From NCBI RefSeq assembly GCF_014207135.1, contig NZ_JACHCC010000017.1, forward strand, positions 1 through 64,000: 64,000 nucleotides of DNA, written 5' to 3'. Below, piece after piece: positions 26,445-35,227 of this stretch. The notes beneath the pieces were generated by a model. That model was given only the letters and a program-made list of their open reading frames with translations, was not told the origin of the DNA and did not search any database. The DNA is from Pedobacter cryoconitis. GTDB taxonomy: Bacteria; Bacteroidota; Bacteroidia; Sphingobacteriales; Sphingobacteriaceae. Both the position numbers and the translations under genes were made by a program. Positions within the stretch are counted from its first letter, which is position 1, and each line of letters opens with the position of its first letter.

Positions 26445-26800
26445 GTGTAGGTTTGCAAGCGGTTAATCATCAAATTTACCGAATTAGTTTCAGGAAGAAA
26501 ATGAAACCTTTCCACATCCGGGCTGCTTAATTTCTTAAATTTATAAATTATGGTGCAGGATACGGGTGGGCGCGACTAAAAATGATTTTTCCATCTTGTT
26601 TCATGTTGACCAGCTGCAGCATAGCGACACCGGTGCGTTGACGCTCCTGACACTGATGGTGTTATTGTTCACGGTATGGTTTGGTTCTTCTGGACATCTG
26701 ACATTTTTTCTCCTGGCAATTTTTCAAATAAATTCACAAAAACCTCAGTGTTTTTAAGCTTTTTTAATGCAGTAAATGCCACACGGCGCATATGTAAAAG
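26445..26800. other. Gene-free gap upstream of the HEAT/nuclease unit
   Basis: No credible gene. A 63-codon plus-strand frame starting at 26566 has no family resemblance or ribosome site. The region must hold the promoter of the minus-strand 895-aa gene, but I could not place it. Confidence 0.4.
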
Positions 26801-26930
26801 AAGTCTTTTATTCACTTCACAATTAGCCTAATATCCACCTATGGAATAAATTAACAGCAAAACTTCTATCGCTTAAATCTAACGAACATTAAACTAATCA
26901 CCACTAAAAACCTAAACTAGATAGCTATAA
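26801..26930. repeat. Right copy of the integrase-flank repeat
   Basis: Direct repeat of 13256-13391, ending three bases before the integrase stop codon. It lacks a five-base insertion present in the left copy and has about ten substitutions. It has no coding potential. Confidence 0.8.
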
Positions 26931-26933
26931 TAA

Positions 26934-28055
26934 CTAAAGGCATTCCAAATCAAGGACTATTCTGCCTGCTGCTTCAGTCTTTTTCTTGTCAACAATTTTA
27001 GCATAAACCTGAGTACTTTTTAGACTTTTATGTCCGAGCAATTTAGATAATGTAAAAATATCCGTTCCATATTCCAATTGCAAGGTTGCATACGTATGTC
27101 TGAAACTATGAAAAGTAATATTTTTATACACACCCGCTCTAGATAACCAAGAAACAAAAAATGGCTTCAGGTTTGAATATTTTAAATTATCAAAGACTAA
27201 CTGCTGTGGCTCTCCTCTTTTTCCAATCAGTTGTATAGCTTGATCTGAGATTGGCAATACCTCAGCATTTTCTGTTTTATCCTGGATATACTGCAAATAG
27301 TATCTACTAGGTACTCCTTTAATATTGGAATAAGTTAATGCCTGCACATCAGAAAATCGTAAGCCAGTAAGTCCTGAAAAAAGAGCAGCTCTTTTCATCA
27401 GATCAGATGATGAAGGTGTAGATGCTAATCGCTGAAACTCTTCAATTTCCAAGCGATCCCTGTGTGTTTCCTTAGGCTTAATGGGTAGAACAATTTTATA
27501 TAAATCAACATCAATCAGTCCTCTTTTAAACACCTCCTTAAGAACTGAACGAAATTTAGCGAAATAATTTACAGCCGTATTCTTACTTATAGCTTTCTCT
27601 CTCCTACTTATTCCAGGCCCACTTAACAAGAAGTTTTTGTAATCTTCGCACAAAAAGTCATTTAAATCACTCAACTTAATATCCTCCCCACCAAAAGCTA
27701 TAAAATAACGAAGCGCCATCGCATGATTATCGGAATCAGACCTTTGCTTCTTAATCGTAAAAGTCCTAAAATGTTCTATAAAACTAGAATCTCTTGTACC
27801 ATCAGACAAAAACCCAAATCTCCTATTTTGAATGTCAATCTGACGACTAGCCCGTATATATTCAACAAGATTTGAAGTTTCCTTATTATGCAACCTTTCC
27901 GCGCTATTTGATGGCTTATCAAAGGTATACAGCTTTAGATACTCTGTTCGCTGCAGTTTTCCAGTATATGGATTATAAATTGGCGGATAGTGATCCAGAT
28001 AGATGGTATGCCTCGCTTTGGAAATGGCTTTACGCCGTATAGTAACCTTGGACAT
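26934..28055 (-). CDS. Tyrosine recombinase / phage-type integrase
   Basis: A 373-aa protein. The N-terminal part holds an arm/SAM-like core-binding domain (FGGEDIKLSDLNDFLCEDYK). The catalytic domain has LTGLRFSDVQALTYSNI with the first Arg, HSFRHTYATLQLEYG with HxxR, LLGHKSLKSTQVYAKI with His and the nucleophile Tyr. All active-site residues expected of a tyrosine recombinase are present. It is of the Bacteroidota integrase type that lacks a long N-terminal zinc region. Its start overlaps the stop of the excisionase-like gene by one base, so they form an operon. It presumably inserted the island into the mnmE 3' end. Confidence 0.9.
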   Translation of the reverse strand: MSKVTIRRKAISKARHTIYLDHYPPIYNPYTGKLQRTEYLKLYTFDKPSNSAERLHNKETSNLVEYIRASRQIDIQNRRFGFLSDGTRDSSFIEHFRTFTIKKQRSDSDNHAMALRYFIAFGGEDIKLSDLNDFLCEDYKNFLLSGPGISRREKAISKNTAVNYFAKFRSVLKEVFKRGLIDVDLYKIVLPIKPKETHRDRLEIEEFQRLASTPSSSDLMKRAALFSGLTGLRFSDVQALTYSNIKGVPSRYYLQYIQDKTENAEVLPISDQAIQLIGKRGEPQQLVFDNLKYSNLKPFFVSWLSRAGVYKNITFHSFRHTYATLQLEYGTDIFTLSKLLGHKSLKSTQVYAKIVDKKKTEAAGRIVLDLECL

Positions 28056-28624
28056 TATTTTATAACATTATTAAAAATTACATCAAGATCTTTTTTTGCA
28101 ACATAAGTATACCAACCATTTTTAAATTTAGATATCTTATGTCGTTTAATCAGCTGATACAAGCCTGCCTCTGAAATTTTAAATTTCTTTTGCGCTTCTG
28201 CCATAGAATAACTATCCCTTACCTTGGGTCTAACCACGATTTTCTCTTCAGAGAACTTAATCTGCTCTTTAATTTCAAACAATCGATCGATTTCCTTACG
28301 GGATATAACAGTTTTACGAACAGAGAGGTTTACAGCAGCTAATTTCTCGTCTGCAATCATTCTATAGATCATTTTTGTTGATGTACTTAAAAGTTTAGCC
28401 GCATCACTCACACTCAAAAAATCTTTTCCCTGTAAACTCTTAATCGGTTTATCCAGGATAGTTTGTACTTCCTGATCTATGTCTTTCATTGCATTAACAC
28501 GCAATCTCAGCTTATAACTTCTCTTATTGCATATTGCGCTACAAAAACGTGTTACTGTTGTTTTAGCATCAAATATTCCTTTGCAATGCTCACAAATCCT
28601 TTTCACTGTAAAATTGGAACTCAT
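28055..28624 (-). CDS. Excisionase-like protein with zinc knuckle and two HTH units
   Basis: A 189-aa protein. The N-terminus has ICEHCKGIFDA...TRFCSAICN, a C-x2-C...C-x3-C pattern likely to bind zinc. Next comes an excisionase/MerR-type winged helix, FLSVSDAAKLLSTSTKMIYR (about 65-110), and a second similar unit, YSMAEAQKKFKISEAGLYQ (about 140-185). Such proteins act as recombination directionality factors or regulators for the adjacent integrase. It is coupled to the integrase gene and divergent from the XRE gene at 28858. Confidence 0.75.
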   Translation of the reverse strand: MSSNFTVKRICEHCKGIFDAKTTVTRFCSAICNKRSYKLRLRVNAMKDIDQEVQTILDKPIKSLQGKDFLSVSDAAKLLSTSTKMIYRMIADEKLAAVNLSVRKTVISRKEIDRLFEIKEQIKFSEEKIVVRPKVRDSYSMAEAQKKFKISEAGLYQLIKRHKISKFKNGWYTYVAKKDLDVIFNNVIK

Positions 28625-28814
28625 ATTCTAAATCAAATTTGGTACTCGCATAATAACCTACACGAGCCATTAAATCATATCGTGATAAATAAAAAATGCT
28701 TTATTCATCAATACAATCAGATATAAGAGCACTTGAAATTACAGCGGTAATTCCATAATAAAAGCTTCTAATCTTCCACAAACGTAAAAAAAACATTTCA
28801 ATTACAACGCATCC

Positions 28815-28824
28815 GTTGTACAAC
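28815..28824. promoter_or_regulatory. Palindromic operator candidate between xis and XRE genes
   Basis: GTTGTACAAC is a perfect 10-base palindrome 34 bases before the XRE start, flanked by further GTTG/CAAC half sites (ACAACGCATCC before, CTAAGTTGTTTGC after). Its place between divergent genes suggests an operator for the XRE protein. Evidence is position and symmetry only. Confidence 0.35.
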
Positions 28825-28857
28825 ATCTAAGTTGTTTGCCCTTCTTTTACGCTTCCA

Positions 28858-29094
28858 ATGGAAAAGGAAACTCTGCTTAAAAATCTTGGTGCCAGGATAC
28901 GTGAAATACGTAATAAGAAGGGTATTTCTCAAAAACAACTTGCCCATTCAATTGGCAAAGACCAACAATCTGTGCAGAGATTAGAGGCCGGTAATATAAA
29001 CCCCACCTATTATTATCTCTATGAAATAGCTGATGGTCTGGAAGTAGATCTTGAGGTTTTAATTAAAAGAGACGGTGCAGACTCCAATGGATAA
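28858..29094 (+). CDS. XRE-family helix-turn-helix regulator
   Basis: A 78-aa protein that is a single Cro/C1-type HTH: LGARIREIRNKKGISQKQLA then HSIGKDQQSVQRLEAGNINP, then a short helical tail. It probably represses itself and the divergent xis-int operon. It is the last gene before the right end repeat of the island. Confidence 0.85.
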   Translation: MEKETLLKNLGARIREIRNKKGISQKQLAHSIGKDQQSVQRLEAGNINPTYYYLYEIADGLEVDLEVLIKRDGADSNG

Positions 29095-29175
29095 AACCTT
29101 GGCAAGGTAAACCTATCAAATCATCTTTAGTTATTTACCCATATTTTGATCAAATAAGCATCAATAAGTATATAT

Positions 29176-29423
29176 AAGCATCTATAAGAGACATGCATTT
29201 CTTATGGAATTTGGCGATAACAAATAAGTAATCTGAGGAACAAATGAGGTACAAAAATTGCCAAAAAGAAAGAATTTCACTAAAAAAAAGACAAAAAAAT
29301 AGCCGTAATCAACTAGATTACAGCTACTTACAATATATAGCAAAGTTTTACTAAGCTCTTGGAAATAACTTAATAAGTTACTGATTATCAGCTAGTTATA
29401 ACACCTACTTGCCGATACAAAAC
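29176..29423. repeat. attR: right copy of the island end repeat, reaching into mnmE
   Basis: Direct repeat of 12754-12991. It contains an extra 11-base unit, giving GAGGAACAAAT then GAGGTACAAAA in tandem. It carries the mnmE terminator (29290-29327) and the last codons of mnmE (29405-29423). Beyond those codons the right copy continues as mnmE while the left copy diverges. Confidence 0.85.
29290..29327 (-). terminator. mnmE terminator (inside the att repeat)
   Basis: TAGCCGTAATC pairs with GATTACAGCTA around the loop AACTA with one mismatch. On the minus strand a run of seven T follows. An equivalent hairpin is at 12861-12894 in the left repeat, so the repeat duplicates both the gene end and its terminator. 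Confidence 0.75.
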
Positions 29424-30775
29424 TTACTAAATATATTCTCCAGCAAATCATCCGTCGTCACCTTCCCGGTAATCTCCCCTAAATAATAAAGCGCCTGCTT
29501 AATATCCATCGCCAAAAAATCAGATGTAACCGGATTAATCAAACCCTCAGAAACACTATTCAACGACTCCTGAGTCTTCCGTAGAGCCTCCACATGCCTG
29601 ATATTCGTCACCATTGTATGATTCTCCGATAACTTATCCCCTATCACAGTCTCATACAGCAACTCCTTCAACTCCTCCACATTCTGATTTTCCTTCGCAG
29701 AAATACCAATAAACCTGATATCCGCCGGCAAATTCAACTCTTTCATCCTGTCACTAAAAGAAAGGTCTATCTTATTCGCAACAGCTACAAAAGCCATCCC
29801 CGGTTTGTGCAACCTTGCAATATCTTCCCTAATCTCTTTCGCCGTCAGGTTCAACACATCAAACAAATAAACCAATACAGCAGACTGACTAATCTTCATC
29901 ATCGTCTTCTCCACCCCAATTGCTTCAATCGTGTCCGTCGCTTCACGTATCCCTGCCGTATCAATCAGCCTGAAGTTTATCCCTTTAATATTCAGAACCT
30001 CTTCAATCGTATCCCTCGTCGTTCCTGCAATCTCACTCACAATCGCCCGATCCTCATTCAGCAACGCATTTAACAAAGTAGATTTACCCGCATTCGGTCT
30101 TCCCGCGATCACCGTATTAATCCCTTCCTTAATCACATTCCCCAATTCAAAAGAGCGGATCAGCTTATTCAGCACCAAAGTAATCTTGTTGATCAGGTCC
30201 TGCAATTGATCTCTATTTGCAAACTCCACATCCTCTTCCGAAAAGTCAAGTTCCAGTTCTATCATTGAAGCAAAGTGAATCAACTGCTCACGCAACACAT
30301 TCAGTTCCGTGCTAAAACCGCCCCTTAACTGGTTCATCGCTACACTATGCGCAGCCTGAGAATCAGAAGCAATCAAATCAGCTACAGCTTCTGCCTGTGA
30401 CAAATCCATTGCCCCATTTAAAAACGCCCTTAAAGTAAACTCACCAGGTTTCGCTGCCGAAGCCCCTTTTTTAATCAGTAAATTAATAATCTGCTGAATA
30501 ATAAAGTTCGATCCGTGGCAAGAGATTTCCACTACATTTTCCTTCGTATAAGACTTGGGCCCCACAAACAAACTCACCACTACTTCATCAATCACGATGT
30601 CACCATCTTTGATCAATCCAAAATGCAGGGTATGTGTAGGTTGGCTTAGTAAATCCTTTCCGCTAAACACGGAATTTGCAATCGCAATAGCATCTTTTCC
30701 GGATAAACGGATCACACCAATGGCACCCGCTCCGGGTGGGGTTGACAAGGCTACTATTGTTTCATTTGTAATCAT
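29405..30775 (-). CDS. mnmE: tRNA uridine-5-carboxymethylaminomethyl modification GTPase MnmE
   Basis: A 456-aa protein of normal length. The N-terminal folate-binding domain begins ETIVALSTPPGAGAIGVIRL. The G domain has GRPNAGKSTLLNAL (G1), EIAGTTRDTIEE (switch), DTAGI and NKID. The C-terminus is FCIGK with the conserved cysteine. With MnmG it modifies the wobble uridine of certain tRNAs. Its 3' end is the insertion site of the island to the left; the coding sequence is complete, with the end reconstituted or preserved. The start ATG at 30775 agrees with the family. Confidence 0.95.
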   Translation of the reverse strand: MITNETIVALSTPPGAGAIGVIRLSGKDAIAIANSVFSGKDLLSQPTHTLHFGLIKDGDIVIDEVVVSLFVGPKSYTKENVVEISCHGSNFIIQQIINLLIKKGASAAKPGEFTLRAFLNGAMDLSQAEAVADLIASDSQAAHSVAMNQLRGGFSTELNVLREQLIHFASMIELELDFSEEDVEFANRDQLQDLINKITLVLNKLIRSFELGNVIKEGINTVIAGRPNAGKSTLLNALLNEDRAIVSEIAGTTRDTIEEVLNIKGINFRLIDTAGIREATDTIEAIGVEKTMMKISQSAVLVYLFDVLNLTAKEIREDIARLHKPGMAFVAVANKIDLSFSDRMKELNLPADIRFIGISAKENQNVEELKELLYETVIGDKLSENHTMVTNIRHVEALRKTQESLNSVSEGLINPVTSDFLAMDIKQALYYLGEITGKVTTDDLLENIFSKFCIGK

Positions 30776-30871
30776 AACGCACAGAACTTAGATTTAAGAT
30801 TGCGCAAAAATACCCAAACATTTCCTATCTTTTCATGTTTAACCATTGAAAATTAACATTTATACTACAAT

Positions 30872-31963
30872 ATGAAAGAATTACCTCTCACCGTAAAGCG
30901 ATCTATCGAATTATTCGGTTTATTACTTATCGGTGCATTATTTGTCGTAGGAAGTGATATTATCATGCCCGTTATCATGGCATTTTTTATCAGCATCATG
31001 CTAGTTCCTGTCTACCGTTTTCTAAGAAAATATAAAGTTCCCGAAATTATAGCCATCGTTTTCCCCATCCTGCTTGTCGTCATCTTTGTCGGCCTGATTG
31101 TCTGGTTTTTCTCTGCCCAGGTGGCCAATCTCGTTGCAGACTTCCCAGAGATCAAAAAGAACGTCGCCATACACCTGAAATCACTCAGCCAGTGGATTAG
31201 CAGTGTCAGTCATTATTCACCCACACAACAACTCGATTTCATCAATAAAAAGAGTAACGACCTGTTAAACATGGCCGGAGGAATGGCCAGTGGAGCAGCC
31301 CTTACCCTCAGCTCCATATTCGTATTCGTAGGTCTACTCCCTATTTATATCTACCTGATGCTCTTTTACAAAGACATCCTGCTGAAATTTATCTTTATGT
31401 GGTTTAAAACAGACCACCATCCTAAAGTTAAAGAAGCCATCTACGAAACCGAATCCATTATCAAAAATTACCTGGTCGGTTTACTGATCCAGATTACCTA
31501 TATGACTGTGCTGTTAGGTGGGCTCCTTATGCTTTTTGGTATTGAACACGCCTTATTAATCGGAATCATCTTTGCCATTCTCAACCTCATTCCCTACGTA
31601 GGAGCCCTGATCGGAAACATTATCGGTGTACTACTCACTTTAACTGCATCCACTTCCATGGCCCCTGTAATTACCGTTCTTGCGGTTATTGCAGCTGTAC
31701 AATTCCTCGACAACAATATCCTGATGCCAAGAATAGTCGGTTCAAAAGTAAAGATCAATGCACTCATAGCCATTCTGGGCGTAGTTTTAGGCGGAAGCCT
31801 TGCCGGAGTTTCGGGGATGTTCCTTGCCATGCCTATCATAGCAGTACTTAAAGTCATTTTTGACAGAACAGAGATGTTCAAACAATGGGGCGTACTTTTC
31901 GGAGACGAAAGACCCTCAAAAAGCCCGATGACCTTTCCTATGTTCAGAAAAAAGGCCCTGTAA
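30872..31963 (+). CDS. AI-2E family transporter (permease)
   Basis: A 363-aa membrane protein with about eight hydrophobic segments in the AI-2E/PerM pattern. An N-terminal pair of helices (GLLLIGALFVVGSDIIMPVI), a soluble middle part with VSHYSPTQQLDFINKKS, then helices with LIPYVGALIGNIIGVLLTLT and FLDNNILMPRIVGSKVKINA, the conserved family segments. Members export small molecules or act as Na+/H+ antiporters; the substrate cannot be told. Divergent from mnmE and followed by a shared terminator. Confidence 0.85.
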   Translation: MKELPLTVKRSIELFGLLLIGALFVVGSDIIMPVIMAFFISIMLVPVYRFLRKYKVPEIIAIVFPILLVVIFVGLIVWFFSAQVANLVADFPEIKKNVAIHLKSLSQWISSVSHYSPTQQLDFINKKSNDLLNMAGGMASGAALTLSSIFVFVGLLPIYIYLMLFYKDILLKFIFMWFKTDHHPKVKEAIYETESIIKNYLVGLLIQITYMTVLLGGLLMLFGIEHALLIGIIFAILNLIPYVGALIGNIIGVLLTLTASTSMAPVITVLAVIAAVQFLDNNILMPRIVGSKVKINALIAILGVVLGGSLAGVSGMFLAMPIIAVLKVIFDRTEMFKQWGVLFGDERPSKSPMTFPMFRKKAL

Positions 31964-31968
31964 AAACA

Positions 31969-31998
31969 CCCCGGTCATTGCAAAACGACCGGGGTTTT
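31969..31998. terminator. Bidirectional terminator
   Basis: CCCCGGTC pairs with GACCGGGG, flanked by AAAACA and TTTTAT. It lies between the convergent transporter and dgt genes. Confidence 0.8.
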
Positions 31999-32002
31999 AT
32001 AT

Positions 32003-33346
32003 TTAACTCATCGAAGGAAAAGAAATTCCCTTGATTTTGCGGAACAGCTCCACTGCATAAATATCAGTCATGCCCGCAACAAAATCCACTACACAAAGAA
32101 TCTTCGTATAATCATCTGTTTCTTCCGTCCTGAACTGTTTAGGGATCAGCTCCACCAGTTTTTTATGATACTTTGATTTATTATTCAGGTAAGCCGGAAT
32201 AAACTCCTCCAGCAAACCACCCATCACTTTATAACCCGCAATCTCAATTTGCACGACAGAAGGATAGTTATATATCTTTTTAATGGAGACGCGCTCGATT
32301 TCCTGCATAACTGACAAAAAAGGCTCCTCAATTTTCTCCATCAGGCTCTGATTAAAATCCCCATTTAAAATGGCCTCCTGATGCTGATAAAACAACTTAG
32401 AACATTGTCCAATCAAAGTACTGATCGATTTTGCCCGCATCAGCGTGATCTTGGCGTCATCATCCTCCATTTCTGCCAGACGCGCAGGCAATTTAGGATC
32501 ATTACAAAGTGGTAAAAGCAATTTCTCCACCTCCTGATAACTCAGAATTTTCAAATGATGTGCATCTTCCAGATCAATGATATTATAACAAATATCATCT
32601 GCAGCCTCCACCAGGTAAACTAGTGGATGACGCTTATAAACCAAAGGACTATCCTGTACCTTGATCAGCTCCATCTCATCCGCTATCTTTCTGAACCCCT
32701 CCTCTTCTGCCTGGAAAAAACCATATTTCTTCGTAAAAATATTCTCCTTCCGGTGCCCCGCAATAGAAGCACAAGGATACTTCGCAATAGAAGCCAGTGT
32801 GGCATAAGTCAAAGCAAAACCTCCGGTTCCTTTCCCGGCAAAAGAATGCGTCAGTATCCGAAGTGCATTCGCGTTTCCTTCAAAATTAACCAGATCCTGC
32901 CATTGCGAAGGCGTTACCCTGTTCTCATAAACCTTCCCATCACCATTGATAAAATAATTAGAAATCGCCGATTCCCCCGAGTGCCCAAAAGCAGGGTTTC
33001 CCATATCATGCGCCAGACAAGCCGAAGCAATGATATTTCCAATCTCCATTAATAGCGGACAAGACTCATCAATTCCAGGATCTGCCTCCTTTACCTGATT
33101 ATAAAAGATCGTCCCCAATGACCGGCCCACACTTGCTACTTCCAGACTGTGCGTTAACCGGTTATGTACAAATACACTTCCCGGCAAAGGAAATACCTGC
33201 GTCTTATTCTGTAACCTCCTGAATGGAGAAGAGAAGATAATCCGGTCATAATCACGTTGAAACTCAGATCTCGCTTCTTTTTCGTTGCCTTTAAAACGAT
33301 CCTCATCCCCCCAACGCTTAGCAGATAATAATTTTTTCCAATCCAT
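32003..33346 (-). CDS. dgt: Deoxyguanosinetriphosphate triphosphohydrolase (dGTPase)
   Basis: A 447-aa HD-superfamily hydrolase that converts dNTPs, chiefly dGTP, to deoxynucleoside and triphosphate. FRRLQNKTQVFPLPGSVFVH and NRLTHSLEVASVGRSLG give the first His. SACLAHDMGNPAFGHSGE holds the HD pair and the following Gly/His signature. EAADDICYNIIDLEDA gives the C-terminal Asp. The start MDWKKLLSAKRWGDEDRF is typical for the family. It lies 95 bases downstream of argS with a terminator between, so it has its own promoter. Confidence 0.9.
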   Translation of the reverse strand: MDWKKLLSAKRWGDEDRFKGNEKEARSEFQRDYDRIIFSSPFRRLQNKTQVFPLPGSVFVHNRLTHSLEVASVGRSLGTIFYNQVKEADPGIDESCPLLMEIGNIIASACLAHDMGNPAFGHSGESAISNYFINGDGKVYENRVTPSQWQDLVNFEGNANALRILTHSFAGKGTGGFALTYATLASIAKYPCASIAGHRKENIFTKKYGFFQAEEEGFRKIADEMELIKVQDSPLVYKRHPLVYLVEAADDICYNIIDLEDAHHLKILSYQEVEKLLLPLCNDPKLPARLAEMEDDDAKITLMRAKSISTLIGQCSKLFYQHQEAILNGDFNQSLMEKIEEPFLSVMQEIERVSIKKIYNYPSVVQIEIAGYKVMGGLLEEFIPAYLNNKSKYHKKLVELIPKQFRTEETDDYTKILCVVDFVAGMTDIYAVELFRKIKGISFPSMS

Positions 33347-33383
33347 AATAAAAAATAATACAGCAAATACTGTCTGTTTACCA

Positions 33384-33416
33384 AAAGAGGCGCCATTTCA
33401 AAAACAGCGCCTCTTT
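33384..33416 (-). terminator. argS terminator
   Basis: AAAGAGGCGC pairs perfectly with GCGCCTCTTT, between the end of argS and the start of dgt. On the minus strand the stem is followed by TGGTAAAC, so the T run is the arm itself. Confidence 0.65.
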
Positions 33417-33441
33417 CCTATAATATAATAAATTCCAAATT

Positions 33442-35223
33442 TTACATTCTTTCCGGAACCGCGATCCCTAAAATACGCATACCCGATTTCAGGATGTTAG
33501 CCGTTACCCAGCTCAGGTTTAACCTGTGTTGTTTTAAAGCTTCATCCTCTTCCTTCACAATTGGTGGGATCTCATGATAAAACTTATTGAACATCTTCGC
33601 TACCTCATAAATATAATTCGCTAAACTGGCCGGACTAAACGCTTTTGCGGCCGCAGCAATTTCAGCAGGATATTTTGATAACAGAATGATCATTTCCAGT
33701 TCAGTTGCCGATAAAGCAATATCCTGAGCAACATGTTTCCCTTGCTCGTAAGCTGCTTTGCTTAACAGCGATTTAATCCTTGCATGCGTATACTGGATAA
33801 ACGGGCCTGTATTACCCTGGAAATCGATAGATTCTGAAGGATCAAATAACAGACGTTTCTTAGGTTCAACCTTCAGCAGGAAGTACTTCAGCGCACCCAT
33901 TCCGATATTATAATACAGACTTTCTTTCTCTTCTTCACTAAAATGATCCACTTTACCCAGCGCTTCAGTTTTCTGTTTTGCTGTCGCGATCATCTCCGCG
34001 ATCAGGTCATCCGCATCCACTACAGTACCTTCACGTGATTTCATTTTACCGCTTGGCAGATCCACCATTCCATAAGACAAATGATACAGACCCTTTGCCC
34101 AGCTCTTTCCTAATTTATCTAAAATCAGGAACAACACCTTAAAGTGATAATCCTGTTCGTTACCTACCACATAAATAGAATCATCCATTTTGAAATCATC
34201 ATATTTCATTTGTGCGGTACCCAAATCCTGTGTGATATAGACAGATGTTCCATCCGCACGCAGAACCAGTTTCTGATCCAACCCGTCTTCCGTCAGGTCT
34301 ATCCATACAGAGCCATCCGGTTTTTTAAAGAACACCCCTTTAGCCAGGCCTTCTTCAACCGTATCTTTTCCTAATAAATAAGTATTACTCTCATAATAGT
34401 ATTTATCAAAATCTACACCCAGGTTTTTATAACTCACTGCAAAACCGTCATAAACCCAGCCGTTCATCCTCTTCCAAAGCGCAATTACCTCTTCATCGCC
34501 AGCTTCCCAGGCCAATAACATCGCCTGAGCTTCCTTCATTAAAGGTGCATTCTTTTTACCTTCATCCTCAGTCTGGCCAGCTTCCTTCAGTGTTTCGATT
34601 TCCTTTTTATATTCCTTATCGAAGATCACATAATACTTTCCAACCAAATGGTCACCTTTCAGACCAGAGCTTTCCGGAGTTTCTCCGTTGCCCCATTTCT
34701 GCCAGGCCAGCATTGATTTACAGATGTGGATTCCCCTGTCATTGACCAGGTTCACTTTAAACACCTCAGCACCATTTGCTTTCAGCAGTTCAGAAACCGA
34801 ATAACCCAATAAGTTATTGCGGACGTGACCTAAGTGAAGCGGTTTATTTGTATTTGGCGAAGAATACTCCACCATCACCTTTTTACCATTCGAAGGAATA
34901 GTACCAAATTCTTCTTTCAGCAGATCCGTCTGAAACAGATTGATCCAGTATGAACTCGTGATGCTCAGGTTTAAGAAACCCTTTACCACGTTAAATGCAG
35001 TTACCTCATCAATATTCGCTTTCAGATATTCTCCCAGTTCATTTGCAGTAACTTCAGGTGATTTTTTTGAAAAGCGGACTACCGGAAACACAACAATAGT
35101 AATCTCCCCTTCAAATTCACTGCGTGTATCCTGAAGGTTAAGTTGTGATTCAGGTAAATCCTGATTGTATAATTCTTTGACTGCTTTCACAGTCGTATTA
35201 ATAATATGTTGTTCGATATTCAT
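33442..35223 (-). CDS. argS: Arginine--tRNA ligase
   Basis: A 593-aa class I synthetase from ATG 35223 (MNIEQHIINTTVKAVKELYN); a longer frame would run into the arginase gene. SSPNTNKPLHLGHVRNNLLG holds the HIGH-type motif, and SGKMKSREGTVV is the KMSKS-like site. The ALC/DALR anticodon domain ends MRILGIAVPERM. It lies five bases after the arginase stop, so the two are probably one transcript. This puts arginine charging and arginine breakdown together. Confidence 0.95.
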   Translation of the reverse strand: MNIEQHIINTTVKAVKELYNQDLPESQLNLQDTRSEFEGEITIVVFPVVRFSKKSPEVTANELGEYLKANIDEVTAFNVVKGFLNLSITSSYWINLFQTDLLKEEFGTIPSNGKKVMVEYSSPNTNKPLHLGHVRNNLLGYSVSELLKANGAEVFKVNLVNDRGIHICKSMLAWQKWGNGETPESSGLKGDHLVGKYYVIFDKEYKKEIETLKEAGQTEDEGKKNAPLMKEAQAMLLAWEAGDEEVIALWKRMNGWVYDGFAVSYKNLGVDFDKYYYESNTYLLGKDTVEEGLAKGVFFKKPDGSVWIDLTEDGLDQKLVLRADGTSVYITQDLGTAQMKYDDFKMDDSIYVVGNEQDYHFKVLFLILDKLGKSWAKGLYHLSYGMVDLPSGKMKSREGTVVDADDLIAEMIATAKQKTEALGKVDHFSEEEKESLYYNIGMGALKYFLLKVEPKKRLLFDPSESIDFQGNTGPFIQYTHARIKSLLSKAAYEQGKHVAQDIALSATELEMIILLSKYPAEIAAAAKAFSPASLANYIYEVAKMFNKFYHEIPPIVKEEDEALKQHRLNLSWVTANILKSGMRILGIAVPERM

Positions 35224-35227
35224 AATT

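Noticed and set aside
26566..26757. A 63-codon frame between the HEAT gene and the integrase
   Set aside because: No ribosome site, no recognisable motif and no partner; treated as chance.
32627..33052. A 141-codon plus-strand frame within dgt
   Set aside because: Antisense to a clear dGTPase gene; an Arg-rich shadow product.
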